Below, one piece after another: positions 1 to 12,574 of a stretch of DNA of 64,000 bases (positions are counted from its first letter, which is position 1; each line of letters starts with the position of its first letter). Made by a program: the position numbers and the translations under genes. The stretch is from Theobroma cacao (lineage: Eukaryota; Streptophyta; Magnoliopsida; Malvales; Malvaceae), in contig NC_030850.1 of assembly GCF_000208745.1 (NCBI RefSeq), forward strand, positions 12,905,965 through 12,969,964, read 5' to 3'. The notes under the pieces were generated by a model. The model was not told where the DNA came from, did not search any database, and worked only from the letters and a program-made list of their open reading frames with translations.

Positions 1-804
1 GAAAATAGATTTCAAGCTTAAGTTGAAAAATCTTACTTTTTTCACATGTTTTCCTTGATTTTCCACACTTTTTCTCTTGAAATTCCTCACCTAGGGTTTG
101 TTCTTCCTTTCTTTCCCTCTTTTCCTTGCTTGGCCGAATATTTGGAGAGTAATGGGCTGATTTATGCTGATTTTTAAGTTAAATAATAAATTATCCTAAG
201 CTTGACACATGGCATTTTCTTATTGGTCTATTTTTAAAATTTTTAAAATTTTTAAAATTTAAACATTTTATCTCCACCACACGATTAGTCAAAGGTCAAA
301 AATGAGGATAAAGACCATGTGCTGGAAAATTGTCCTGATGGTGGAAATTTACAATTTTGCCCCTGGAGTGGCAAAATTACCATTTTACCCTTATACTATA
401 AATTATACCGAAATTAAAATTTGCCACTTCTGAACCTCAAATCATACTCCAATACTCAAATCATACTTCAATAAGTCAAATGGGGCCAAATAAATCTTTT
501 CTAAAAATTACTATTATGTCCCCAAGTGGCAAATGACCATTTTGCCCCTAAATAGTGAAAATTCTTATTTGACTCCAAATTGATCCTCAAACTCCGAATT
601 ACCATTTTGAGTCATCCTTGGACTGTGACGATCTTAATATCACCTTAAAATTCCTATTCGATCTAGTTCGAGAATTAAATCAACTTTGTTGTACCTATAG
701 GTACAATACCAACTTTTGTAAATTTTTCGAGACTCTCCTAGCATGCAATCATGCTATCATCACATGTATGTCATGACTAGTATTCTATAAGGTCGGGCTT
801 TACA
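1..804 (-). repeat. 3' LTR of the Tekay-type element (partial)
   Basis: Bases 1-804 match 7938-8735 almost base for base. They end in the same terminal TTTACA (TGTAAA on the coding strand), immediately next to a polypurine tract. The outer 2 kb of this LTR lies to the left of the window. Confidence 0.93.
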
Positions 805-818
805 GCACTACCCCCCTT
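805..818 (-). other. Polypurine tract of the Tekay-type element
   Basis: On the minus strand AAGGGGGGTAGTGC directly precedes the TGTAAAGCCC start of the 3' LTR. This is the expected primer site for plus-strand DNA synthesis. Confidence 0.85.
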
Positions 819-843
819 AAAATAAAATTTTGACCTCAAAATT

Positions 844-3800
844 TCACTTATTGGATTCGAAGAAAATATGTGGATATTGGTTTCTCATCTGGCCCTCGGC
901 GTCACACGTCATCTCCTCCATTCAAGCATTCTTCCACAATACTTTCACCATTGGAATGCTCTTGTTTCTTAGCACTTGATCCTTTCGATCTAGAATACGT
1001 ACCGACTGCACCTCGAACTTCAAATCCTCATGCAACTCAATGGGAGGTGTCTCTAAAATGTGAAAGGGATCGAGAACATACTTTCTCAACATCAAGACGT
1101 GGAAGACATTATGAATCCAATCTAACTCTGGGGGTAATTCAAGTTTGTAAGCCACTGGCCCAATCCTTTCAATGATACGAAAGGGTCCAATGCATCTTGG
1201 ATTGAGCTTTTCCCTCTTCGCGAATCAAATCACACCTTTCATTATCCAATAAATACCACAAATTATCACAATAGCATAATCAAATAAGATTTAATACTTG
1301 GAATTTTCAAATTATTACCTTTCCAAAGAAAAACCTTATCGTCGACTTCAAACTCCAAATCTTTCCTTCGTTTATCCGAATAATTCTTCTGTCTATCTTG
1401 AGCTGTCTTTAACCGTTCTCAGATAACCTTGACCTTATCATTTGTCAGATCAATCAATTCTACATTCACCAATTTCCTCTCACCTACTTCATCCCAACAG
1501 AGCGTAGTTCGGCACTTCCTTCCATATAAAGCCTCGTATGGTGCCATCCCAATACTAGACTGAAAACTGTTATTATACGCGAACTCCACCAATGGCAAAT
1601 GTCTGTCCCAACTCCCAATAAAGTTAATGACACAAGCCCGTAACATATCCTCCAAGGTCTGAATATTTCTCTCAGATTGACCATCTATCTGTGGATGAAA
1701 GACAGTACTAAATCTCAATTTAGTTCCAAGAGCTTCTCAAAATTTTGATCAAATCGAGAAGTAAACCAAAGGTCTCGATCTGACACAATAGAAACTGGAA
1801 CTCCATGTAATCTCACAACCTCATCTATATAAAGTCTTGCTAGCCTCTCAATAGAATACGTGCTATGGATAGCCAAGAAATGGGCAGACTTTGTCAATCT
1901 ATCCATAATCACCCAAATAGCATCCTTCCCACTTTGTGTCCGTAGTAAACCCAATACAAAGTCCATAGTCACGTGTTCCCACTTCCATTCAGGAATCGGT
2001 AAAGGTTGAAGAGTACTCGACGATTTTTGATGCTCCGTCTTGATCTGTTGGCATGTGAGACATTTCGCTACAAACTCTGCTATGTCTCGTTTCATACCCG
2101 ACCACCAGTAACTTTCTTTAATAGTCCGATACATCTTGGTGCTTTCGGGATGTAAAGCGTAGGCGGAAGAATGAGCTTCCTTCAAAATAGCTCGTCTTAA
2201 CTGATCATCCTTAGGGACACAAATTCGGTCCCTAAGCATCAAAGTACCATCATCACTGAGTCTAAACTCACTAGTTTCTCCATCTTGTAGCTTTTGAAAT
2301 TCCTGTTTCAACCAATCATCCGATTTCTGTAATTCTCTGATCTGATTCAACAATGAAGGTCTCACGACGAAACTAGCAAGTAGGGTTCCATCCTAACCAT
2401 TATTCAACTGGATCCCTAGAGATTTTATCTCAAGTAATATCGAAAAAAAGAACTCTGAAGTACTGCTAATGAAGATGAGGATTTACGACTTAAAGCATCC
2501 GCTACAACATTTGCCTTTCCCAGATGATAATCAATCACCAAGTCGTAATCCTTAATCAACTCCAACCATCGTTTCTGTCTCAAATTGAGCTCTTTCTGGG
2601 TGAGCAAATATTTCAAGCTTTTATGATCAGTAAAAATCCGACAACGCTCACCATATAAATAATGTCTCCAAATCTTCAATGCGAAGACTACTGCTGCTAA
2701 CTCCAAGTCATGAGTAGGGTAATTCGTCTCATGCTTCTTCAACTGTTGGGAAGCATAAGCTATTACTTTTTCATCCTGCATCAATACGCACCCTAATTTT
2801 AACTTAGATTCATCACTGTATACCACAAATTCTTTTCCATTTACAGGAAGTGTTAAGACGAGAGCGGAGGTTAACCGATTTTTTAGCTCCTGAAATCAAT
2901 TCTCACAAACATCATCCCACTCATACTTAACTCCTTTACGAGTCAAATGAGTCAGAGGAGCTGCTATCTAAGAAAATCCCTAAACAAATCTCCGGTAATA
3001 ACCGGCTAAGCCAAGGAAACAACGAATCTCAGTTACCGTTCTCGGTTGTTCTCATTGCAAGATTGCCTCAATCTTCTTGGGATCGACATAAATTCCAGCT
3101 CCCAACACCACATGTCCCAAGAAAACAACTTCCTTCAACCAGAATTCACATTTAGAGAACTTGGCATAGAGTTGCCTCTCCCGCAAAGTTTGCAACACAA
3201 TGCACAAATAGACAGCATGTTCATCATCATTCTTCGAATAAACCAGGATGTCATCTATGAATACTATCACAAACTTATCCAAGTATGGATGGAACGCCCT
3301 GTTCATAAGATCCATAAAAATTATCGGGGCATTAGTCAAACCAAACGGCATCACCAAAAACTCATAATGCCCATAACGCGTCCTGAAGGCAGTCTTGGGT
3401 ACTTCCTGTTCCTTAATCCTCAACTGATAGTACCCAGATCTCAAATCAATCTTAGAGAATACCATAGCACCTCGTAATTGATCAAAAAGATCATCTATCC
3501 GAGGTAAAGGGTATTTATTCTTGATGGTTACTCGGTTCAGCTGACGGTAATCGATACACAATCGAAGAGTGCCATCCTTATTCTTTACAAATAGGACTGA
3601 TGCTCCCCAAGGAGAAATGTTAGGGCGAATGAAACCTTTATCAACCAAATCTTGTAACTGGACTTTCAAATCTTTCAACTCTGTCGGAGCCATTCTATAT
3701 GGAAGGATAGAAATAGATGCGGTACCCGGAAGTAAATCAATAGGGAACTCAAGCTCTCAATCAAGAGGCAATCCCGGTAACTCATCAGGAAATACATCAG

Positions 3801-4340
3801 AAAACTCACTTACTGTTGGGACATCCTCTAACTTAGGTTCCCCCTTTGAAGTATCAATCACATGTGCCAAATAAGCCGGATACCCTTTTTGCATTAATTT
3901 TGAAGCTTTGATGGTCGAGATTACATAAGACGGTAATACTCGACGTTCCCCTACAAATACAATCTCTGCTCCCTCCGAATTTCGAAGAACAACTTCTTTT
4001 CGAAAACAATCCACGTTCGCCTGATGTGCAGTTAACCAGTCCATACCCAATATTAAATCAAAATCCAAGATCTCTAGAAGAATTAAGTCACCCCTAAATT
4101 CTTCCTCACCTACCCTTACCCCACAGTCTCTATAACAAGTATTTCTAATCAACTGTTCTCCTAGAGGGGTATGCACTACAATTTTTCCTTCTAATGGTGA
4201 CAGGTTTCTATCAGCAATTGATGCAAATGTCGTACTCATATAAGATCTATCTGAGCCAAAATCTATCAAAACATAAGCATCCTTATCAAATAAAAACATA
4301 ATACATGTCACTGCTCTAGGTCAGACCCATGCCTCATCTT
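844..4340 (-). pseudogene. Broken pol of the chromovirus: protease, RT, RNase H, integrase, chromodomain
   Basis: The pieces run from high to low coordinates. Protease (about 4311-3757) retains ILGMDWL, but its active-site Asp-Ser-Gly reads Asp-Phe-Gly (LIDFGSD). RT (about 3693-3052) retains the FIDD catalytic motif. RNase H (2826-2425) retains [10 protein letters not shown] and ADALSRK. Integrase (2365-1419) retains the His-His-Cys-Cys zinc site, MDF, SDRD and the Glu of GQSERN, but a single-base frameshift near 1715-1735 splits it. The C-terminal GPY/chromodomain region (1155-844) is cut by TGA at 922-924, where the family has Arg (a CGA to TGA change), after VKVLWKNA. Further stops or frame changes separate RT from RNase H and from integrase. 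In life this polyprotein would copy and integrate the element; here it cannot. Confidence 0.92.
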
Positions 4341-4437
4341 CCGTCATGGCGAAAACTCTTACCGAGGTACGAGTCTGTGGTCTCGAAGGTGGATGTGTTG
4401 GGGTATTACTCTCCACACCGGACCGTATGGCGACTCC

Positions 4438-5684
4438 CTATCTCGATGGCAACCTAGAAGAATCTCTCCTCTGCATATCAGTGCGAGCTGGTGAAGCTGA
4501 TGTAGCTACATTGGTTCGTCCTAACCGTGGGCAATTACTCCTAATATGACCCAGCTGACCACAATGAAAACATAATGTAGGCCCCCTACACAGCCCAACA
4601 TGATAATTCTCACAATTTCTGCATCTGTCAGAACCTCTGAAACTCTTCTCAGAATCAGTCATAACAGATCTGCTAAACCTCGAAGGTCTCTGCTGTGATG
4701 GTGGAAATGGAGGTCGAGGAGATGTCATGGAAACAGAAGTAATGCTCCCTGAAATAGCTGAGTCCTTGCCTCTTTTTACTGGCTGACTAGAAGACATACT
4801 AGGATTCCTCTTTTTTACAAACTCAGTCTGAATCCTCCTATGCTCAGCCACGAGCTTCTCAGCCTGTAAAGCCATCTGTACCACCTCCTTATGTGGCTCC
4901 CTACCAGTCACTGTCATCCGCTCTCTAATCTCATTACTGAGCCCTTCCTCAAAATAGCTGGCCTGATCTTGCTCAGATTTCACCAGATCCTGCACATATA
5001 ACATCAACTCGTTAAAACGAGTCTCATACTCCTCTACAGTTAGATTCCCATATTTCAAACTCAAAAATTCTCTCTTCTTTTATTTTTAATGAAAATAAGT
5101 GAAATACTAACCATCGAATTCCCTGAGAAAATTGGACCATGTCTGAGGAGTAGTGGAATGGGACTTCACCGAATTCCACCAAGTACGAGCCTTTTCTCTA
5201 ATAATCTCGTAGCCACTATCAGCTTCATGTCGTCATCTAATCCCATATCAAAGAGAGTCTCTGAAACCTGATTAATCCAGTCCTTTGCCACAATGGCATC
5301 CAACTCATCCGCGAAAGACACACAACCGAGCTGTCTAGCCTCCTTTAGCTTCTTGAAAATGGATACATCCTGTACCGATGGTGCAACTAAAAGAGTAGCT
5401 AGAGGCACTATGGGTGGAACTTGACCAGTTTGAGCTTGACCAGCCATTGTAGTAAAGAAAGCTGCCAATGCTTGTGCTGCCTCAGTAGGCATAACGGGAA
5501 TATCAGTAGGTGACGGAGGAGGTGGAGGATGTGGAGGAGTCTCAGCCTACTCAACAGTAGGTGCTGCTCGAATGGTGGATGCAGCTGATTCCTCCTCTAC
5601 TGTATATGGCTGATGACGTTGGGAACGACCTTTTCTCCTCCCAACCGATCTAGTGAAAGGTGGGCGTCCGCGTCGAGGAGGCAT
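4438..5684 (-). pseudogene. Broken gag of the chromovirus
   Basis: The ATG at 5684 opens a basic MPPRRGRPP start, as in Tekay gag. A TAG stop follows after about 45 codons (SerThrIleArg...ValGlu-stop). The capsid part continues in 5492-5166 (ValAlaLysAspTrpIleAsn region) and then breaks before 5064. The C-terminal part (5064-4438) carries the retroviral zinc knuckle CFHCGQLGHIRSNC (CCHC, C-x2-C-x4-H-x4-C). A stop at 4438 separates it from protease, although gag and pol were probably one reading frame originally. Gag normally packages element RNA in virus-like particles. Confidence 0.9.
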
Positions 5685-5846
5685 TATAATCTATAAAAGA
5701 ATACGAGCAAGTTTAGGTAACCTTAGGCTCTCTATGCAGATGCATGCATTTTATTCAACCTAATCTAACTTAATCCGAGGCCACACTGATATTGTAAATT
5801 TTTAAAACAACTTTAAAACTAAAAACTTTGATCATTAAAATCAAAA

Positions 5847-5858
5847 GCTCTGATACCA
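5847..5858 (-). other. Primer-binding site, tRNA-iMet
   Basis: The minus strand reads TGGTATCAGAGC, complementary to the 3' end of initiator tRNA-Met. It starts 7 nt inside the LTR end at 5866. It marks where reverse transcription of the element started and fixes the inner LTR boundary. Confidence 0.9.
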
Positions 5859-5865
5859 ATCGAAT

Positions 5866-8735
5866 TGTCACGACTCGGTACTCCCCTCGAGCCCGTGACA
5901 ACCGCCGCGGTGTCTCGATAGACACTCATTGTCCGGAATGTCAACCCGAAACCTCGCAAGGCTTTACTATCATTTTCTCATTTCCCTTGTGAGTAACCAT
6001 TGTCAAATATCGTATTCTAAAAGATTTTAAACTGTTTCCAACTTAAAACAAATAAAATATTAATTTTCATCTCACAAGGGTATTTTGGTTATTTTTCTCA
6101 AAAATTTCGAAACTGGCTAAAATGTAATATACAAGTACAAAACACATAATTCATATTCAAAATGAGTTTAAAAGTCTAAAATCTTCATTTAAAACGAAAT
6201 TATGGTTATTTGAATATAATAAGAAAATAAAAGAAATATTAAGTAAAATATTCTATTTTCTTATAAAACAATATTTATAGAGTTATACGTAAATAATTTT
6301 TATAGCGTAAAAGCTAAATAAATTTATACATACTGTAATACAGTAAGCCAAAATATTTAATTTAAGCCAAAATACAGTAATACTGTAATACAGTCTATAC
6401 AGAACCTGAAATTGGTGGAAATGAGGGTGGTGAGATTATAAAATCTCAATGAGTAAACAGACATCATTAGAAACATTTAGAGTTAAGTACATGGAGACAA
6501 TAAAATAAATCATCGTAAACTGGGTCACAGCATTAGAATACATTTCATTTAAAATACGTAAATAGGCTTATGAATCTCATAAAAACTAGGCTTATGCCAT
6601 AAATCCATTCTCAGGGACACCTTGGCTGAGGCATCCGACCGAGACCGCCAAGGCTATTAAAATTCACATTTCACATAAATTATGTTTTTGTTTTGAAAAC
6701 ATAGTCATTCCTTGGAGTTGGCTGAGTTCCCCCTCACGTGGTGGTTTGGTGTGAAATGAATCCTAAGCTTTACCCTAGGAGATACCCTACGAGCTTCTCC
6801 GTTCGAGATAAGAATATAACGGGGTTTACCGTACCCCTCTAAAAGGCTAATCCACAGAAACCCCCTACTGCAGTGATTAATTAATATATAATCCATTATA
6901 CAACAAAACTTAATTACATGATATGGCAATTTTGTAATTCGCAGTCTTTCAAGGCAACCAAACATTTCGTATTTCAATACAATTGCCAACTAGCCAATCA
7001 TGCCCGATTTATCATAAGCCAATCAATTTAAACAATCAAATTGCCATAATTAACAATCTCCGTGTACTCTATTTTTCAAAATCACTATTAATTTCAAAAT
7101 AATTTATAATTTAATTTCATTGGAACACCTTTATTTATAAAACGTGAAAATTTACCTTTTTAAATCCATTTTTCCATAGAATTAATGAAATCATCTAAGA
7201 ATCACCCCAGATAATTAAAATGACAGTAAGTTTACTCACAATGTCTAGAATGCAGACTTTCGAAGCACTCTGTCTACTGGTCCTCGGATGTAATTTTCTT
7301 GCCTTTATCGGAGGACTCACCACCTTGACACAGTACAAAATCGAGAAATTCACCAAATTGGTACTAAATTGAAATTAAACTAATTTAGACTATTAATGCA
7401 TAATATGGAATGCAAAAATGCATTAGTAACTATCTAAACTTGGTATTGGCCTAATTCGTCTTAACACCCGATTAAATTACTAACGCCTCCAATTTAATCT
7501 CAAATTTTTCCAAATCGTTCCAATTCTTTTCCAATATCTTAATTCACCAAATTCAAATCACATAACCTAAAATTTGGCAAACCTATCTTCACTTTTCTTC
7601 TTCAAATTTTCGACCAATAATGGTGCATTAACACCGTGATTTTTCCTACTACTTTTTCACACCATAATTCATCATTTCTTAACCAATTCTCCTAGAATAA
7701 AAATTAAACTCCTCCTCACTTAATACATGGTAAATTCGGCCATTAATGGTTGTGGGAGAAAATAAATTATTTTCTTGTTGTTTTGTTTCTAAATAAGCTA
7801 AACTAACTAAAAACACTAACATAACTTAAAATCAAATTAATCTAACAACTTTCTCTCTCCTAACCCATTTTGATCAGCCAACAATTCATCATAAAAACAT
7901 GTAATTTAAGCATGAAAAATAAGGAGAAATGCTTAAGGAAAATAGATTTCAAGCTTAAGTTGAAAAATCCTACCTTTTTCACTTGTTTTACTTGATTTTT
8001 CACACTTTTTCTCTTGAAATTCCTCACCTAGGGTTTGTTCTTCCTTTCTTTCCCTCTCTTCCTTGCTTGGCCGAATATTTGGAGAGTAATGGGCTGATTT
8101 ATGCTGATTTTTAAGTTAAATAATAAATTATCCTAAGCTTGACACATGGCATTTTCTTATTGGTCCATTTTTAAAATTTTAAAAATTTAAACATTTTATC
8201 TCCACCACATGATTAGTCAAAGGTCAAAAATGAGAATAAAGGAAGACCATGTGCTGAAAAATTGTCCTGGTGGTGGAAATTTACAATTTTGCCCCTAGAG
8301 TGGTAAAATTATCATTTTACCTCTATACTCTAAATTATACCGAAATTAAAATTTTCCACTTTTAGACCTCAAATCATACTCCAATACTCAAATCATACTC
8401 CAATAAGTCAAATGGGGCCAAATAAATCTTTTCTAAAAATTACCATTTTGTCCCCAAGTGGCAAATGACCATTTTCCCCTAGATAGTGAAAATTTCGATT
8501 TGACTCCAAATTGATCCTCAAACTCCGAATTACCATTTTGAGTCATCCTTGGACTGTGACGATCTTAATCTCACCTTAAAATTCTTATTTGATCTAGTTC
8601 GAGGATTAAATCAACTTTGTTGTACCTCTAGGTACAATACCGACTTTTGTAAATTTTTCGGGACTCTCCTAGCATGTAATCATGCTATCATTACATGTAT
8701 ATCATGACTAGTATTTTATAAGGTCGGGCTTTACA
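5866..8735 (-). repeat. 5' LTR of the Tekay-type element (2870 bp)
   Basis: On the coding strand it starts TGTAAAGCCC and ends GTGACA just before the primer site, giving the TG...CA ends of an LTR. The distal 798 bp are repeated at 1-804. Short ORFs in it (for example 6705-6989) have no recognisable similarity and are treated as noise. Confidence 0.9.
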
Positions 8736-8986
8736 GCCTGGGTAGAGGGCTTATGCATGTATGCAAAATGTGCTGTGTGTGTGAAGGAAGACATCGATTT
8801 TGGACCAATAATCTCATATCCCTCTATCTTAAATCTCCACAATTATTAAAAGTAATCAAGTAAAAATAACAAAATAAATAAATGCATTGAACAAAATATG
8901 CAGAGCAACTCATTAATACTAAGGAAACATTGAATTATTTAAAGCCTTGGACAACCTATTATTATTTAATGATTCGACTCTCGACT

Positions 8987-9005
8987 GTCCCCAGTGGAGT
9001 CGCCA
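8987..9005 (-). other. Primer-binding site, tRNA-Arg
   Basis: The plus strand reads GTCCCCAGTGGAGTCGCCA and includes the CCA end. It agrees with the acceptor and T-arm 3' strand of a plant tRNA-Arg as I recall it. Only two bases separate it from the LTR end. Confidence 0.75.
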
Positions 9006-9452
9006 GCTATCATAACGTGCAGGTTTGGGAACCCGACTGCCAGACGCGAGTGAAAACTCTATAACTAGGAGTCGTCACCAATCTTTTTTTTTTTTTTATC
9101 TAGGTGTGATTGGTCATCTATTGACTTGATTCTAATCGACAGAGTCTTAAATTAATTAAGCCCGTCAAAAGAATCTTAAACTGGTCTATATTTTTTAAGA
9201 TCTAGGTTCGAGAGTACGGTTACGTCCGAGGAAGGATTAGCACCCCCGGGATGCCCGTTCCATGAATGGTACCACTTAATCATATGTTATCATAAACCAT
9301 TGATTTTATTCTTACGTTTCCCTAATTGTTATTTATTTTATCTTTTATATTATTAACAAACCAAAATATTTTATTTGGTTTTACAAGTTTGACGTACACA
9401 TGATGCAATTATGAAATGCATAGTATAAAATTCAAATAATATCGGATGAATA

Positions 9453-10380
9453 ACCTTTTATCGAGGACGTTCTTCAAAATCCGTCCATCATACTGGTGGG
9501 ATCCGGGGTGTTATCTCACTTAAGAAATTATCCGAGAAACTCGCATTCGCAAATTCAACGAATAAATCCCATCATCGGAGTTATTGTACGTTTTTCGTTA
9601 AAAATAATATTTTCATGAATAATAAACCTAATACGAACAAAAACCTTTTATTAAAGATATTTCCTCGAGCCCTCCCATCATACTGGGGGACCCGAGGATG
9701 TCTTTTCACCTAGGAAACTTTTCTAGAAATACTCGTCTTCGCAAGATCTTTGGAAAATCCCATCATCAGGACTTAACTCGTAAACAAAAATATTTATATG
9801 CAATGATATGCAATATATATATATACTATGCATGCTAATGCAATTAACTATTTTTAGTATTATTATTATTTAATATTATTTTATTTATTTTTTATTATCA
9901 TATTTATTTCTTATTCCTATATTTTATTTTTTATATTCTAAGCTTCTCCTATATATTCCTTGATATTCTTTTGTCTTATTTCTTTTACATAATGTTTATT
10001 AATCTATATCTTGTACCATTAGACATTTAATACTTAATTTTAAATTCTTTATTGTCTTGGATTTTCCTCATTAACAGTTTTGATTATTTGTCTATTTGTT
10101 TAATGTCATGGATATTACCTTTCACAAATTTATTATATACATATTTTGAATCATCATCATTATTATTATTATTATTATTATTTATTTTTTATCTATTATT
10201 TATTTATTTATTATTTTTTGAATGATTTTATGTTGTTATTTTTATTTATAAAAATTTCGAGATCTTGAAATCAAGGCCCTCCCATTGTACTGGTGGAGCC
10301 TTAATTCGGATTTCGAACCTAGAAAAAATTGGCCCGAGATTGCGATTTCTCGTGTTCCGACCGATCATCCCATCATCGAT
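9453..10380 (-). repeat. Three diverged copies of a ~135-bp unit inside the Tat-type LTR
   Basis: The copies lie at about 9453-9590, 9642-9780 and 10255-10380. Each carries CCATCATACTGG or CCATTGTACTGG near the start, a middle part with tAGAAA, and a CCCATCATCGG-like end. The first two are nearly adjacent; the third is about 475 bp away, beyond an AT-rich tract. Confidence 0.6.
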
Positions 10381-11892
10381 ATATTATATTTGTAGCTGAT
10401 GTCATGGTATTTTTATTCTATATTTTTATATATATGTTTTTTTTTAAGAGTTATTTATATATTTGCAGTAAACATTCTCCTAAACTTAAGTTCTTTGTAT
10501 AGATAAACGCTTTCTAAAATATTATTATTTTTATTATTTTTATATATATTTGCTATCCTTATTTTTATGTTATTCTGTTCTTTAGTAATTTCCTAACCCT
10601 AGGAATATCATCTAGAATTTTTTAGAACATTATAATAACTCAAAATTAATTTTATATCATCAAGTATTAAAGCTTTAACTAAGTAAATTGGGTTAAATCT
10701 AAACAAACCATATCACAACAGTCCAGGCAACCCAACTCACCGCAGATCCATTTGGCAAGGAGTAATATTTTTACCTGATTGGGCTAAGTGGGCCCAAGCT
10801 AACCGACCGACCCACGATCTTCACTAAGCCCACCGTCTAGCGCTTTGCACAGCCACCCTTAGTACGCCCAAAACTGCGTCATTTGGTGCCATGGAGAAAA
10901 CCTTCCCCTTTTCTTTTTTTTTTCTTTTCTTCTCCCTTGCCGCTCACCTTTCTTTCTTCTCTCCAGAACCTTTCATTTTCCCCCTTTTGTTTCTCTCTCT
11001 AGCCGCCGGCTGCTCTCCTCTCTTTCCAAAAAAAAAAACTCTTCTTCCTTCCCCTTTTCACCTACACCGGCTTCTTTCTCTCAAAAACCCCTCACCGGTA
11101 GCCACTTTCTTGTTCCTTTCCTGTCCAAACAGTGCCTCGCACTCCTCATCGTCAGCCACCTAGATCTGCTCTCTCTTTGCTGCAAGGATTGGGCTTTGTT
11201 TCCCTTTTTGTTGTCATCGATGGCAACAAATCGAGCCCCAAAAACCCCAAATCCTCACTCTCTCCCTTAACAGGCAACCTTTCTTTCCCTTGCGTCGGTA
11301 GTTACCCGAGACCCAGCTTTCAGCCTTCCTTCCACCGGTAGCTACCCTTAAAAACCTTCCTATCCTACCGATCCTAAAACCCCTAACTACCCACCGACAG
11401 CGATGCAAATGCACCCCAAAAGCCAAAAATCAAAAATCCCCCCAAAACCTGGTTACTCTCTATTTTCCATTGTGTTCTTCCGATTGACTTTTTTTGTATT
11501 TCTTTTGGTGTATTTTTTTTATTTTTTTCTAGTGTTGTGGCTGCTAGAGACTAGGTATATATTTTTTGCCTACCGATTGTGGTTTCTTGGCTACTAGAAA
11601 AATAGGGTTTTTGGTCTACAAGTGACTAGGATTTTTTAGGGTTTTTGATTACTCGCTCCCTCCGGGTTGCTATAGTGCCCCCTCCCCTTTATAATCATTT
11701 GTGGCTTCTGAAAGGGGCACGCTCCCACTACTCTGCCAAACATAAATTTTTCGCGTCTGGCAGAGTGAGGGTGGTGCCTAACAGGGTGCGTCCGCACCCT
11801 GCTAGTCGTACCTCTCTCTCTCTCTTCTATATTTATTTTTTTTCATTTTTTCTTTTATAATGTTTATTTCACCTAAAAAACTAGTGTCTACA

Positions 11893-12569
11893 ATAATAAC
11901 TAGATTGAAAGAATGTAGTACGCATTCCTACTAATGTGCTTGTCCAAATTTATATATAATCACATTCTAAAAAGACATCCCAAATAACTCAAATTTCAAT
12001 TCTTGATCTATGGTTTGTAGCTTTCAATATGAAATTGTTTCTAATCACTAAATAAATCACGAGTATTCTTCACTTTACTTTCAACACTCTGAGATCAAAT
12101 ATGGATCTCAAATATGGCTTGTCAAAGTTTCAAACTATAGAGCTATCAAGTACTAATTGTTAAATTTATCCTTTAAGCATAGTCACATTCACTATGCCAC
12201 TTGGACTTATGTTTTGAATTGTTTGGGACAAGTTCTTAAGTTGAACTATGATCTTTTAACAACAATTCAACATTGAACATGAGGATTTGTGTTTGAAGAT
12301 GCTGACTGTCTTAATGATCTTGAGTTTGGTGAGTCTTGTTTAAGATGTATGTGTCTCGTTTTTGTTACAGGGATGATTGTTTGTAAGCAAGCTAAGAGAT
12401 CATGCAAAAGCTGGAAACAGAGATTAATTTTTATCTGTTTATGACTCTTACATTTTCTTGCGACTGACTAGTTGTGCAGTGATGTGGTTGTTTTTGTGTG
12501 CCATATTTGACTGTTTTTTGTTGTGAATTTTTGAGTTGTTTGACCACGAGTGGATATGTTTTTGTACAG
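11893..12569. other. Spacer, no gene seen
   Basis: AT-rich sequence between two retrotransposon remnants. I see no coding region, RNA gene or clear terminal repeat. Confidence 0.6.
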
Positions 12570-12574
12570 TCATT

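Larger units (their letters stand above)
1..8735 (-). mobile_element. Ty3/gypsy chromovirus (Tekay/Del type), left LTR truncated by the window edge
   Basis: The element reads on the minus strand. Its 5' LTR is 5866-8735 (2870 bp), followed by a tRNA-iMet primer site, gag, protease, RT, RNase H, integrase, chromodomain, purine tract, and the start of the 3' LTR at 804-1. The domain order, the C-terminal chromodomain and the very long LTRs fit the Tekay/Del lineage. I count about 42 differences over the roughly 800 bp shared by the two LTRs (about 5%), so the insertion is old enough for its coding region to have decayed. The coding region is not functional because of multiple stops and a frameshift. 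It is inserted in the leader of another retrotransposon. The expected right target-site copy is gcctg (8736-8740); its partner lies outside the window. Confidence 0.93.
8736..11892 (-). mobile_element. 5' LTR and leader of a Tat/Ogre-type Ty3/gypsy element, interrupted by the Tekay insertion
   Basis: The key sign is a 19-nt primer site at 8987-9005 matching the 3' end of a plant tRNA-Arg, which is typical of the Tat/Ogre lineage. The LTR runs from TGTAGACA (minus strand, at 11892) to 9008, 2885 bp. Its inner end reads TA instead of CA, one point change. The leader downstream of the primer site runs only from 8986 to 8736, where the Tekay LTR starts. Coding regions and the second LTR would lie left of the window. 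No coding sequence of the element is visible here. Confidence 0.7.

Noticed and set aside
870..1175. Plus-strand ORF of 101 codons
   Set aside because: It is the antisense of the chromodomain/integrase end of the Tekay-type element and has no motif of its own.
3046..3477. Plus-strand ORF of 143 codons
   Set aside because: Antisense shadow of the reverse transcriptase; the minus frame carries the FIDD motif.
10891..11341. Two overlapping plus-strand ORFs, Phe/Ser/Pro-rich
   Set aside because: They lie in a pyrimidine-rich part of the Tat-type LTR; composition alone explains the open frame.
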